The translations under genes were made by a program, and so were the position numbers. DNA of 38,379 nucleotides from the NCBI RefSeq assembly GCF_002217475.1, contig NZ_MUHH01000033.1, positions 537 through 38,915 of the forward strand, read 5' to 3'. Positions 9,428 to 17,435 of the stretch are shown here, piece by piece. The number at the start of each line of letters is the position of its first letter. The first letter of the stretch is position 1. Under the pieces are notes generated by a model, which had not been told where the DNA came from, searched no databases, and saw only the letters and a list, made by a program, of their open reading frames with translations. Source of the stretch: Flavobacterium tructae (GTDB lineage: Bacteria; Bacteroidota; Bacteroidia; Flavobacteriales; Flavobacteriaceae).

Positions 9428-10741
9428 TTATTCAAAAATTTGACTTTCGAGGTATTTCATAATGTTTTCGGATGCGGTTGAATTATTTTTAGGAATTAGA
9501 GTATTTTGTACAAAATCGCAACGTTTATCTTTCATCCAATCATTCCCGTTAAGGACAACATTCTCAATAAAATCAATCACTTCTTTTTTGTTTCTCGACT
9601 GATAATGTGCTGTTATCGCTTCATTGCCAAAAGTACTCCAATAATCCATAATTGATTCATCCCGAATCATAAAAAGCGATGGTTTTCCTGTAATAAGATA
9701 TTCTGCCATAAAAGAACCACTATCGTGTATGAGTGCATCTGATGTTAAAAAAAGATCGATATAATAACCATCACCAAACTGACCATTTTCAAGGTTTATC
9801 CATTTATCGAAATAATTATCGGTTTTTTCTTTACCCCAATTTGGGTCATTTTCCAATTTAATTCTCAACAAAGGATGCGGATTGAATGTAATTTGCAATT
9901 TATCCTTATAAGTAGTAGCTAATTCTAAAAAGAAATCATAGTACTCCAAAAAATTAGACACTTTGCTTAACTCGTTCATTAAATGATGCGGTGTCCATAT
10001 AATTCTTTTTAAAATGGGATTCTTATTTTTCCAAACCTCTTTTGGTTGTTTATTTATCAAAAGGGGATCGAATCCCGGATACCCCGTTACAACTCTATTT
10101 ATTGCTTTATTCCTTTGGTTTTCGGAAGCCATTTTTTGATGAATATCCGTTTCTGAAAAAATTTTCCAAATTAAATTATGAAAATTCAGATCATAGGTAA
10201 ACCCATAATTAACCGTTGGGATACTATAGGGAACATAACAAGTTAGTGTTTTGGAAAACTCTTTTATATAATACCTGTAATCGACTAAACCTTCATATGG
10301 ATTAGTAAAAAAAACAAGATCAGGTGAAAATGTCTTTTTGATATCTAAAAATTCTCCTGTATCGGTATTATAGGTTCTAGCAACATCATATCCTCTATTT
10401 TTAAAAGCATTATAAGCTTTATCCATTTCGAAAAGCATATTTTCTTTACCAAAGTTCACTATTGGGCACACAAATATTTGAGGCTCAAACCGAGGATGCG
10501 CAAGCATTAAATCAAATAACAGATCGTATTTCCAAACGGATTCATGAGTCAGAAAAAAAGCAACTTTAACCTTTTCTTTTTTCCTTACAATCTCAAGTGC
10601 TTTTCGATGATTTTTAGGTGCCTGTCTAATTTTATACGCATCCCGCATGGCGCGCAGGTTTGTAAAATTATAAGCTTTAATCAGCGACATCCAAATTTTC
10701 TCAGGAACGTAAGGTTTAACAGCTAATTTTAATTCTCTCAT
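9428..10741 (-). CDS. GT-B-type transferase related to CDP-glycerol glycerophosphotransferases
   Basis: This 437-aa cytoplasmic protein has no signal peptide. The C-terminal half carries the three landmarks of the CDP-glycerol glycerophosphotransferase/teichoic-acid polymerase fold: IWTPHH (248-253), FNPHPLL (286-292), and IHDSGSFMAEYLITGKPSLF (338-357), the equivalent of the TDYSS...D.A...KP.. signature. The N-terminal half starts with a Rossmann-like strand (VKVAFFLTHESVWKYD, about 58-72). It probably transfers a glycerol-phosphate or sugar-phosphate group in surface polysaccharide synthesis, in line with the neighbouring aminotransferase and flippase. The Asp of TDYSS is HDS here, so donor specificity may differ. 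Generic glycosyltransferase is the alternative. It is separated from the aminotransferase gene by 18 nt. Confidence 0.65.
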   Translation of the reverse strand: MRELKLAVKPYVPEKIWMSLIKAYNFTNLRAMRDAYKIRQAPKNHRKALEIVRKKEKVKVAFFLTHESVWKYDLLFDLMLAHPRFEPQIFVCPIVNFGKENMLFEMDKAYNAFKNRGYDVARTYNTDTGEFLDIKKTFSPDLVFFTNPYEGLVDYRYYIKEFSKTLTCYVPYSIPTVNYGFTYDLNFHNLIWKIFSETDIHQKMASENQRNKAINRVVTGYPGFDPLLINKQPKEVWKNKNPILKRIIWTPHHLMNELSKVSNFLEYYDFFLELATTYKDKLQITFNPHPLLRIKLENDPNWGKEKTDNYFDKWINLENGQFGDGYYIDLFLTSDALIHDSGSFMAEYLITGKPSLFMIRDESIMDYWSTFGNEAITAHYQSRNKKEVIDFIENVVLNGNDWMKDKRCDFVQNTLIPKNNSTASENIMKYLESQIFE

Positions 10742-10759
10742 TTTTTATTCCAATTAAAA

Positions 10760-11860
10760 CTAATATCTGTTTAAAACCTCTACAATAAAATCAACCTCCG
10801 TTTCTGTCAAAACTGGACTAATAGGCAAGCTTAAAACTTCCTGATGAATCTTTTCTGTCACGGGTAATGACAAATTATTCCATTCCAGAAGTGCTTTTTG
10901 CTGGTGTGGCGGAATTGGATAATGTATTACGGTTTGTATGTTATTTTTGGATAAGTAGGCCTGCAGCCCTTCACGATCTGAAGTTCGTACCACAAACAAA
11001 TGAAAAATATGGTTATTTGAAAAATCCCAAAACGGAAGTACTATTTTTTCATTTTTTATTTCAGTCAAATATCGTTTAGCAATTTTGCGTCGCCTCTCAT
11101 TATCGGCATCTAAATGAGGTAATTTCAGACTTAAAAAAGCGGCCTGAAGTTCATCTAATCTAGAATTTACCCCAATAAAATCATTGTGATATTTTACCAC
11201 AGATCCATAATTGCGAAGCGAAAAAAGCACTTTTGCTAACTCCCTATCATTTGTCGTAATGGCACCGCCATCACCTAAAGCACCAAGGTTCTTTCCGGGA
11301 TAAAAACTGTAAGCTGATGCGGAGGATAAATTATTAATTGTTGATTGTTGATTGTTAATTGCACCATGCGATTGGGCTGCATCTTCAACTATCAATAGAT
11401 TATTACGATTTGCTATTTCATTTATTTGGTCCATTTCGGCCAGTTGTCCGTAAAGATGAACGGCTAAAATGGCTTTGGTTTTCGGACTGATTTTTTCCTC
11501 AATTAGATCAGGATTGAGATTGTACGTTTCTAATCTTGGTTCCACCAAAACCGGAACTAAATCTGCCTGCAATACAGCCAAAATGCTAGCAATATAAGTA
11601 TTCGAAGGAACAATAACCTCATCTCCTTTTTGCAGTTTTCCTAAAGCTATATACCCCTTAAAAATCAGAGTTAAAGCATCGAGACCATTTCCTGTTCCGA
11701 TACAGTAATCGGCTTTGCAATATTTTGCAAAAGCGGTTTCAAATGTTTCCACTTCCTTCCCTAAAATGTACCAGCCATTCTCTAAAACTGTTTTCAGTTT
11801 TTCGTGAAATGCGGTTTCATAAGGTTTGTTTATTTTCTTCAGGTCCAGAAATGATATCAT
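10760..11860 (-). CDS. DegT/DnrJ/EryC1/StrS PLP aminotransferase (nucleotide-sugar 3-/4-transaminase, FdtB/QdtB-like)
   Basis: This 366-aa PLP enzyme of the sugar aminotransferase family is of normal length. It has MISFLDLKK at the N-terminus, GTGNGLDAL (55-63) for phosphate binding, EVIVPSNTYIAS (81-92), VEDAAQSHGA (158-167) with the pyridine-binding Asp160, and SFYPGKNLGALGDGGA with the Schiff-base lysine K190. The AAQSHGA...YPGKNLGA.GDGGA arrangement is typical of FdtB/QdtB/VioA-type enzymes that make 3- or 4-amino-deoxy sugars on dTDP. It should supply an amino sugar to the polysaccharide exported by the adjacent flippase, with the GNAT/FemAB gene 16 nt upstream as a possible acyl donor step. 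Residues 168-179 (INNQQSTINNLS) are low complexity and come from a heptanucleotide repeat. They occupy the loop where relatives have a KGK..G-type turn, so the active site should be kept. Confidence 0.9.
   Translation of the reverse strand: MISFLDLKKINKPYETAFHEKLKTVLENGWYILGKEVETFETAFAKYCKADYCIGTGNGLDALTLIFKGYIALGKLQKGDEVIVPSNTYIASILAVLQADLVPVLVEPRLETYNLNPDLIEEKISPKTKAILAVHLYGQLAEMDQINEIANRNNLLIVEDAAQSHGAINNQQSTINNLSSASAYSFYPGKNLGALGDGGAITTNDRELAKVLFSLRNYGSVVKYHNDFIGVNSRLDELQAAFLSLKLPHLDADNERRRKIAKRYLTEIKNEKIVLPFWDFSNNHIFHLFVVRTSDREGLQAYLSKNNIQTVIHYPIPPHQQKALLEWNNLSLPVTEKIHQEVLSLPISPVLTETEVDFIVEVLNRY
11337..11357 (-). repeat. Heptanucleotide repeat (3 units of ATTGTTG on the plus strand) inside the aminotransferase gene
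   Basis: Plus strand 11337-11357 reads ATTGTTG, ATTGTTG, ATTGTTA, within an A/T-rich stretch 11333-11360. It encodes the INNQQSTINN segment just after the AAQSHGA motif. The unit is 7 bp, so gain or loss of one or two units would shift the frame. Confidence 0.85.
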
Positions 11861-11876
11861 TTTCTTTTTTTTCTAT

Positions 11877-12848
11877 TTAAACAAAAATACCATTTAACTT
11901 CTTATAATTTGCCGTTTCCAGTTCGTAGAAATCATGAACTATGGTACCCGCTCCAAAACTTTCTTTCCAGTACGATAAACCTTCATTCAGGTTCTTTCCC
12001 TGATTTTCATTCGAAATTCCAAAATCAAAAAATCTCTTTTGAGCAAATCGTTCCTGAATCAGATAATGATATAAATAATCCAGGCTTCCTAAGTCTCCCT
12101 TTTCATTCTTCGAAATATACTGGCAATGCACTGTCGTTTCAGTTTCAAAAATCGTAGTTCCGGCCACAATTTTATCTTCTAAATAAACATTAAACTGATG
12201 AATGTTTTGAGGAAAATGCTTTTGCAGATAATACATTTCTTCTGCTGAATGTACCGGATTTGCTTTGTGTTTTTTATTCAAATTGGGAATTAAAACTTCA
12301 TTCCAAAACAAACCAAAATCAATTTCTTCTTTGATGGTCAGTTGATTCGAAACTCCTTTTTGAAAACCTCTTTTTCTAATCTTTGATACGACATTTTCCT
12401 GAGATAAATCGATTACCGAAAGTGAATCCCGGCGTACCAGTTTCGCATCGGCCAAAAACAGAGCATACAAAATTTCTTCTGCAGGTTTTAGATGGTAAAT
12501 AGAAGGAAGCGTTTTATAATGCAGTTTCAGAATCTCATTTTCGTTCAGAAAGAACAAAACTGCCTGAAAAATTTCAATAACGTCAACTTGTTTTGTTTTT
12601 TCACTATAAACCAAGCCTCCGTAAGTCAATCCCTGGTGTGAGTAAACCGAATTTTCGACTTTATTCGCCGGTAAAATTGCTTTTAATCTATCATCCTTGA
12701 AAACCAAAAGTGAGAAATCTTTGAACCGGTCTTCGTGGTACTCCATAAAATCACGGTAAAACAGGAATGTTGCATTTTTAGCCTGCGCCACAAATGCATT
12801 CCATATTTCGTAATCGTTTTTATGATAATTCCTTACGGTATATTTCAT
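11877..12848 (-). CDS. GNAT/FemAB-like N-acyltransferase of the polysaccharide cassette
   Basis: The 323-aa reading uses ATG 12846-12848 (MKYTVRNYHKNDYEIWNAF). The open frame runs upstream to a TTG at 12899, but those 17 residues have no conserved character. The N-terminus (NATFLFYRDFMEYHEDRFKDFSL is cut here: NATFLFYRDFMEYH, then DRFKDFSLLVF) and the C-terminus (LDYLYHYLIQERF, FFDFGISNENQGKNLNEGL, YWKESFGAG) match flavobacterial GNAT/FemAB-related proteins found in polysaccharide clusters. These act on an amino group, so the natural guess is acylation of the amino sugar made by the next gene. It is the first gene of the cassette. No signal peptide or membrane segment is seen. Aminoacyl transfer to a peptide, as in true FemAB, cannot be excluded. 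Confidence 0.75.
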   Translation of the reverse strand: MKYTVRNYHKNDYEIWNAFVAQAKNATFLFYRDFMEYHEDRFKDFSLLVFKDDRLKAILPANKVENSVYSHQGLTYGGLVYSEKTKQVDVIEIFQAVLFFLNENEILKLHYKTLPSIYHLKPAEEILYALFLADAKLVRRDSLSVIDLSQENVVSKIRKRGFQKGVSNQLTIKEEIDFGLFWNEVLIPNLNKKHKANPVHSAEEMYYLQKHFPQNIHQFNVYLEDKIVAGTTIFETETTVHCQYISKNEKGDLGSLDYLYHYLIQERFAQKRFFDFGISNENQGKNLNEGLSYWKESFGAGTIVHDFYELETANYKKLNGIFV

Positions 12849-12915
12849 TCCGCTTTCTGTGGTAATTTTATGGTTCTCTTTTGAGTTCTGTTGAAACAAA
12901 CTTATAAAAAAGTTT

Positions 12916-12983
12916 GCCGCGAATTCACAAATTTAATTTTTATTGTCTAACAAAAATTTAAATTCTGTTTGTGAATTCGCGGC
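12916..12983. repeat. Intergenic palindrome with 16-bp perfect arms (GCCGCGAATTCACAAA)
   Basis: Arms are 12916-12931 and 12968-12983, separated by 36 nt that themselves contain complementary A/T tracts. It lies between the TRIC-family gene and the polysaccharide cassette, both on the minus strand, so it follows the stop of the former's upstream neighbour region and precedes the cassette start. Its left arm overlaps CAAATTTA (12928-12935), a TAAATTTG -7 match on the minus strand, so it may also sit over the cassette promoter; no -33 box is at proper spacing. A similar palindrome lies at 23734-23796. Confidence 0.8.
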
Positions 12984-13020
12984 TCTTAAATTTTCAGCAC
13001 ACTGCTATTCTTTAAAAATC

Positions 13021-13623
13021 TTACTTGTGTTCAAATGCCGGTAAATACCATTTGTATTTTACGGCTAATAAACGTGTAACAATCATTACGACAGAAGTTA
13101 CTAAGTACAAAACATCGTCTTCTAAATTCAGTTTTTTCAGAATAAAAAATACGATTCCTCCAAAAATACAAATGGTGGCATAAATCTCTCTTCTAAAAAT
13201 GGTTGGAATTTCGTTACACAAAATGTCCCGAATCACACCACCAAAACAAGCCGTCATGGTCCCTAAGGCAATACAAATTGCAGGATGCAAACCAATCATA
13301 ATCCCTTTTTCGAGTCCAATCAAGGTAAAAACACCCAATCCGATGGTATCAAACAAGAATAGCGAAGTACGCAGTCTGTCGAACTTTTTTCTGAAAAGAA
13401 TGGCAAACCCAAAGCCCAGGATGATTACATATACATATTGCAAATCCAGCATCCATCCAACAGGTGTTCTGCCAATCAGCACATCACGAAGCGTTCCTCC
13501 ACCTACGGCTGTAACAAAAGCAATGATAAAAACACCAAACGGATCCAGCTTTTTATGCATCGCTGTCAAAGCACCCGACATGGCAAAAGCCATTGTACCA
13601 ATAATATCTAATAAATGAAACAT
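13021..13623 (-). CDS. TRIC-type / UPF0126 family membrane protein (YicG/YadS-like)
   Basis: This 200-aa protein has seven predicted membrane segments arranged as two repeats of the UPF0126 domain. The first holds AFAMSGALTAMHKKLDPFGV and GGGTLRDVLIGRTP (about 42-55); the second holds CFGGVIRDILCNEIPTIFR (about 126-144). The repeated glycine-rich kink followed by RD is diagnostic of the prokaryotic trimeric intracellular cation channel family. Members conduct monovalent cations in vitro; some relatives have been proposed to move glycine. It is a single gene, not obviously linked to its neighbours. Family assignment is firm, substrate is not. Confidence 0.9.
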   Translation of the reverse strand: MFHLLDIIGTMAFAMSGALTAMHKKLDPFGVFIIAFVTAVGGGTLRDVLIGRTPVGWMLDLQYVYVIILGFGFAILFRKKFDRLRTSLFLFDTIGLGVFTLIGLEKGIMIGLHPAICIALGTMTACFGGVIRDILCNEIPTIFRREIYATICIFGGIVFFILKKLNLEDDVLYLVTSVVMIVTRLLAVKYKWYLPAFEHK

Positions 13624-13636
13624 TTTTTACTTTTTA

Positions 13637-13680
13637 GCTGCAAAAGGCGCAGAGCCGCAAAGGTACAAAGGTTAGCGCTG
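13637..13680. repeat. Degenerate intergenic repeat (GCAAAGGCGCAGAG / ACAAAGGTT words)
   Basis: The spacer upstream of the TRIC gene has imperfect repeats of GCAAAGG-type words: GCAAAAGGCGCAGAG, GCCGCAAAGGTACAAAGGTT. The ACAAAGGTT word recurs, in reverse complement (AACCTTTG), at 22598-22632, 23871-23885 and 35580-35597, marking a dispersed repeat family. Confidence 0.6.
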
Positions 13681-13716
13681 TTTTTATATTCTTTAGTGCC
13701 TCTTCTCTCTGATTAT

Positions 13717-14565
13717 TTATTTTTTCACATAAATCGGACTTCTTTTCAAAAGATAAGAAACAGAATCCATCCAACTGTCTTTTATGTTTAAGAATGGCTT
13801 ACGGGTTTGTGAATAAATTTTCGTTCCGTTTTTATACATATCAAAATAAACCATGTAATTGTAGTAGGTCTGTGTACTTGATGTTGTAGTCGAAATATCG
13901 TTTGTTTTAAGCTTTTTATTGTTGTCACTCACTTTAGCGTTTCCGCTGTTATAAGTTGAAGCTACTGAACCCTCAGTTACAGTATACGACACTTTTGTTG
14001 CGATGACATTATCCACTCCTAAAATTTGCTGAAGATCTTCGATTGGGGTTTCATCGATGTTTTTATAATCTATCCCTGCTTTGTGCAATAAACTGTTGGT
14101 TACCCTTAAATCCTGAACCGTTAACGGAAAAATATTCGACGATTTATCCAGTAATTTGTTGTACAAATCATTCTGAGCAAATTTTGCCATTTCTTCTGAA
14201 CTTTCTAAAGTGCCTGAGTTTACATAAGGTACCGGCAGCACAGCAATGGTATTGGGTTTCATTTCTGCGGCAGCAATCACCTGTCCTGAATTACCTGAAC
14301 TGGCAGTATTTGCAGATACATCAAAAGTTTGAGAACGCCCGCTCGCAAAATCAATTCTGGCAATCTGAGATACGTCGAGTGAAATTTGCAGTGTTTCCCC
14401 AGGTAAGGAATATTCAACTGTTTTATCTGACATTTTTGCAATGGTACATTCAATAATCTGATAATCTCTTTTTATAATTTTATCCAGTTTTTTGCTTCCG
14501 GTCTGAGCAAAATTGGTAACGGAAATCAGCAACATTAAAATTGCAAAAACCTTTGTAATTTTCAT
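13717..14565 (-). CDS. Exported protein of unknown function with a CsgG/TolB-N-like central part
   Basis: This 282-aa protein has a signal peptide cut after TNFAQ (residue 21). Residues 24-80 (DYQIIECTIAKMSDKTVEY, then DVSQIARIDFASG) resemble the short beta-rich leader common in Bacteroidota secreted proteins. Residues 105-195 have an alternating pattern, TIAVLPVPYVN, LYNKLLDKSSNIFPL, NSLLHKAGID, LQQILGVDNVIATKVSYT, that recalls CsgG- or TolB-N-type domains, in which a strand reading IAVLP is followed by a helix and a search for a cognate subunit. This likeness is by eye and weak. The C-terminal part (YYNYMVYFDMYKNGTKIYS) fits a beta-strand-rich envelope protein. A periplasmic or outer-membrane location is likely. 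It is followed downstream by an unrelated gene; its own 190-bp upstream spacer holds no clear promoter match. Confidence 0.7.
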   Translation of the reverse strand: MKITKVFAILMLLISVTNFAQTGSKKLDKIIKRDYQIIECTIAKMSDKTVEYSLPGETLQISLDVSQIARIDFASGRSQTFDVSANTASSGNSGQVIAAAEMKPNTIAVLPVPYVNSGTLESSEEMAKFAQNDLYNKLLDKSSNIFPLTVQDLRVTNSLLHKAGIDYKNIDETPIEDLQQILGVDNVIATKVSYTVTEGSVASTYNSGNAKVSDNNKKLKTNDISTTTSSTQTYYNYMVYFDMYKNGTKIYSQTRKPFLNIKDSWMDSVSYLLKRSPIYVKK

Positions 14566-14755
14566 AATTTCTATAATTTAAATGATCCTACTCTTAAAGC
14601 TTTTCGGTAACGCCTTTCTAAAATCAATAAATATCTCCGTAATACAGCTTAAAAATTAGCATTACGACAAGTTGATTTTAGTATTAGTAAAACTACAAAA
14701 ATTAAGAACTTTATAAAATGACATTTATCATCATTTTTTTTCGCCCCTATAAACG

Positions 14756-15499
14756 CTACATATTCTGCGTATAAAAATTATAATCTTTGAGAATGACTCT
14801 CAGAAAGTCGCTATTATTACCTGACTGATTTTTAATTCCGGTAACACTCTCTATTTTCGCAACCAGTTTATAAATGATTTCATGATCGTTTTTGGCAAGT
14901 GCACTTTGAAAAGTCTCTTTGATAATTCGCATATCATTGTCTGACAATTTAATCACCAAAGGATAAGTCGGAACATAAGCGTCTCCAATTTCCTCCAGAA
15001 TAGTGTGGCTGATGTTGATTTTATTTTTTAACGTAATCACAGCTGTTCCGGCAACCATATCGCCCAATCGTTGTCCTTTTTGACTCGAAATTATGGATAT
15101 CAGTCCAACGATTCCTCCAAGAATAGAAATATCAACCAGTCTAAAAAACCATCGCATTAAATAGTCTCCAAATCCGGCCTGATAACCGTCAATTTTTACC
15201 ACTTTTATTTTTACTAATTTCTTACCAATTGTCTGTCCTTCAAAAATACTTTCTAAGGTTATGGTATAAATGATAAATGGAAAATACAGTAGTAAAATTA
15301 TAGACATTCTCGACCAGTTGTCTAAGGTATTCAGTACTTTATCAAAATTTAATCCGTAGAAAAACACCAGGGAAATTACGGTCACATAAGCCAGTTTAAT
15401 AGCCAAATCGATGAAATAAGAACCTATTCTTTCCCCTATCGTTGCGGCGATAAAATTTATTTTGACATTTTGCGTCGTATTTATAGATAATTCTGACAT
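14756..15499 (-). CDS. RDD family membrane protein
   Basis: This 247-aa protein has the RDD arrangement: IGERIGSYFIDLAIKLAYV (about 22-40) with the Arg and Asp of the first helix, a long second hydrophobic segment, FEGQTIGKKLVKIKVV (about 88-103) with the GxTxGK signature, a third helix FFRLVDISILGGIVGLISI, and QRLGDMVAGTAVI. A soluble tail of about 70 residues follows. RDD proteins are proposed to be transporters or envelope-organising proteins. In Bacteroidota they are usually next to the SpoIIM-like gene, as here, but transcribed divergently with only 20 bp between the two start codons. It very probably belongs functionally to the MoxR/DUF58 operon. Confidence 0.9.
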   Translation of the reverse strand: MSELSINTTQNVKINFIAATIGERIGSYFIDLAIKLAYVTVISLVFFYGLNFDKVLNTLDNWSRMSIILLLYFPFIIYTITLESIFEGQTIGKKLVKIKVVKIDGYQAGFGDYLMRWFFRLVDISILGGIVGLISIISSQKGQRLGDMVAGTAVITLKNKINISHTILEEIGDAYVPTYPLVIKLSDNDMRIIKETFQSALAKNDHEIIYKLVAKIESVTGIKNQSGNNSDFLRVILKDYNFYTQNM

Positions 15500-15519
15500 A
15501 TTTTATATTTTAGCCTGCA

Positions 15520-16485
15520 ATGAGAGAAGTTGCCTTCATAAAACAAAATAAAGAAAAATGGCTGGAATTTGAGCTAGCTATTTTTGGTAAAGCTAAAAAA
15601 AATCCGGACGAGTTAGCTAATTTGTACATTCAAATGATGAATGACTTGTCGTATGCCCAAACGTATTATCCGAAGAGCAAAACCGTTATTTACCTCAATC
15701 ATCTCGCTTCACAAATTTATCAGAAAATTTATAAAACAAAACGAACAGAAAAAAATAAGTTTCTGGAATTCTTTGTTACCGAAGTTCCCTTGCTTATGTA
15801 CGAGTACAAACGCTATTTACTCTATGCGTTTGCGTTATTTTTTCTGACAGTGGGAATTGGAGTTGTTTCTGCCAGATACGATCAGGATTTTGTTCGTCTT
15901 ATTCTGGGGGATTCTTATGTGAACATGACCTTAGAAAATATCAAAAAAGGAAATCCAATGGCTGTATACGGCTCTGGAAGTAACTGGGGAAGTTTTATTG
16001 GCATCACCATGAACAACCTTTATGTAGGCGCGAGATGTTACATTTACGGAATTTTTGGAGGTCTGGGTACTTTTTACATTTTCCTTCAAAACTGTATCAT
16101 GCTGGGCTCTTTTCAGTACTTTTTTTACGAACAGGGCGTTTTCTGGAAAAGTGTCCGCGGCATCTGGATTCACGGTTCAATGGAAATTTTTGCCATTGTA
16201 ATCGAAACTACAGCAGGTTTTATTTTGGGAGCTTCGATCTTGTTTCCTAAAACTTTCTCGAGAATGAATTCTTTTAAAATAGGCTTCAAAAATAGTTTCA
16301 AAATATTTCTGAGTACTTTTCCGTTTACCATCAGTGCGGGTTTTCTCGAAGGTTTTATCACGCGTTATTCGATTGATATGCCCAATTGGCTAAGTAGTTT
16401 TATCATTTTACTTACTTTAGCTGTAATTTCTTTTTATTATTTGATTTACCCTTTTATTGTTCACAAAAAAACAACTTTATCCTAA
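15520..16485 (+). CDS. SpoIIM-like (stage II sporulation protein M) integral membrane protein
   Basis: This 321-aa protein begins MREVAFIKQNKEKWLEFE, has a soluble N-terminal helix region to about residue 105, then 5-6 membrane segments. GSNWGSFIGITMNNLYVGARCY and the glycine-rich segment IHGSMEIFAIVIETTAGFILG (cut into IHGSMEIFAIV and ETTAGFILGA) match the DUF95/SpoIIM family. The family includes the sporulation engulfment protein, but most members lie in non-sporulating bacteria in MoxR/DUF58 clusters, as here. Its stop overlaps the next start by one base (TAATG at 16483-16487), so it is translationally coupled. Confidence 0.9.
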   Translation: MREVAFIKQNKEKWLEFELAIFGKAKKNPDELANLYIQMMNDLSYAQTYYPKSKTVIYLNHLASQIYQKIYKTKRTEKNKFLEFFVTEVPLLMYEYKRYLLYAFALFFLTVGIGVVSARYDQDFVRLILGDSYVNMTLENIKKGNPMAVYGSGSNWGSFIGITMNNLYVGARCYIYGIFGGLGTFYIFLQNCIMLGSFQYFFYEQGVFWKSVRGIWIHGSMEIFAIVIETTAGFILGASILFPKTFSRMNSFKIGFKNSFKIFLSTFPFTISAGFLEGFITRYSIDMPNWLSSFIILLTLAVISFYYLIYPFIVHKKTTLS

Positions 16486-17435
16486 TGTTTGAGCTTTACA
16501 AAAAACGACAGCTGGGCGATTATATCATCGATACTTTTTCCTTTTTTAAAACTTTCGGAAAACACTTTTTTAAGATCTTTTTCATCATCAACGGCGCCTT
16601 TCTCCTAATCGTAGGGGCTTTGGTCTTTTTCTTTTTAAAAAGTAATTTTCAGGCTGTATTTAATGATAGCTTAAACCAACCCGGCTCTGACAATCTTGCC
16701 GGTTATTTTAACGATAATTTTGGACTCTTAGTTGGTTTTGTTGCCCTCTTTTTTATTGCTGTAATTGCTTTATCGCTTTTCAACTCGACTTACCCTATTT
16801 TGTACTTAAAACTGGTGGCGAAAAAGAACACAACTGATTTTAAAACAGAGGATATTACCACGATCTTCAGACAAAACATCTGGAAAATTATCAAATTTTG
16901 TATTGGACTTACATTTCTTGTTGTTCCGGTGCTGTTAATCGTTATAATCATACTCTTCTTTTTATGCTTTCTAATTGTTGGAATTCCCCTTTTATTAATT
17001 GCTATCCCCGCTTTATTTACCTGGGTAAACTTTAGTTTTTATGCGTATCTGACAGAAGATAAAAGTTTCTTTCAATCCTTAAATCATGCTTATCTTCTAC
17101 TAAAAGAAGATTTCTGGACTTCAATCGGAGCTACTTTTTTAGTTCTGATTATGATCCAGATGATTCAGGGATCGATCACCATGGTGTTCTATTTTGCCGG
17201 AATATTTATTTTTTTACTAACGGCCATTGGAAGCTCTAATTATAATGCAGAAGCGATAGGCGATTCTCCGCTCTTTCTTTTATTTTTGACTCTGATTTTC
17301 ATCCTCATATTTACTCTGAGTAATGTTTTCAACAACATGATTATGGTCAATCAGGGAATTATGTATTACAGTTTGGGAGCAAAAGAAAAAATTTCAAATC
17401 GCGACATTGATTTAATCGGAACCGATAATGAATAA
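16485..17435 (+). CDS. Multi-pass membrane protein of the MoxR cluster (unknown function)
   Basis: This 316-aa hydrophobic protein begins MFELYKKRQLGDYIIDTF and has about seven membrane segments: about 25-50, 82-102, 137-177 (two very hydrophobic tandem segments), 217-245, and 262-283. Short soluble loops carry DFKTEDITTIFRQNIWKIIK. This layout is that of the glycerophosphodiester-phosphodiesterase membrane-domain-like proteins that lie between SpoIIM and DUF4129 genes in Bacteroidota. No catalytic motif is visible. Its end overlaps the next gene by 8 nt (ATGAATAA), indicating coupling. Confidence 0.85.
   Translation: MFELYKKRQLGDYIIDTFSFFKTFGKHFFKIFFIINGAFLLIVGALVFFFLKSNFQAVFNDSLNQPGSDNLAGYFNDNFGLLVGFVALFFIAVIALSLFNSTYPILYLKLVAKKNTTDFKTEDITTIFRQNIWKIIKFCIGLTFLVVPVLLIVIIILFFLCFLIVGIPLLLIAIPALFTWVNFSFYAYLTEDKSFFQSLNHAYLLLKEDFWTSIGATFLVLIMIQMIQGSITMVFYFAGIFIFLLTAIGSSNYNAEAIGDSPLFLLFLTLIFILIFTLSNVFNNMIMVNQGIMYYSLGAKEKISNRDIDLIGTDNE

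Noticed and set aside
12928..12954. Complete promoter for the polysaccharide cassette
   Set aside because: The -7 match is good but the nearest TTTG is only 15 bp away, shorter than the usual 19-21 bp spacing; reported only as part of the palindrome.
13199..13618. Open frame of 139 codons on the plus strand
   Set aside because: It lies antisense inside the TRIC-family gene, has no protein-like composition, and the opposite strand has a clear family match.
14043..14456. Open frame of 137 codons on the plus strand
   Set aside because: Antisense to the exported protein at 13717; no domain pattern and no promoter.
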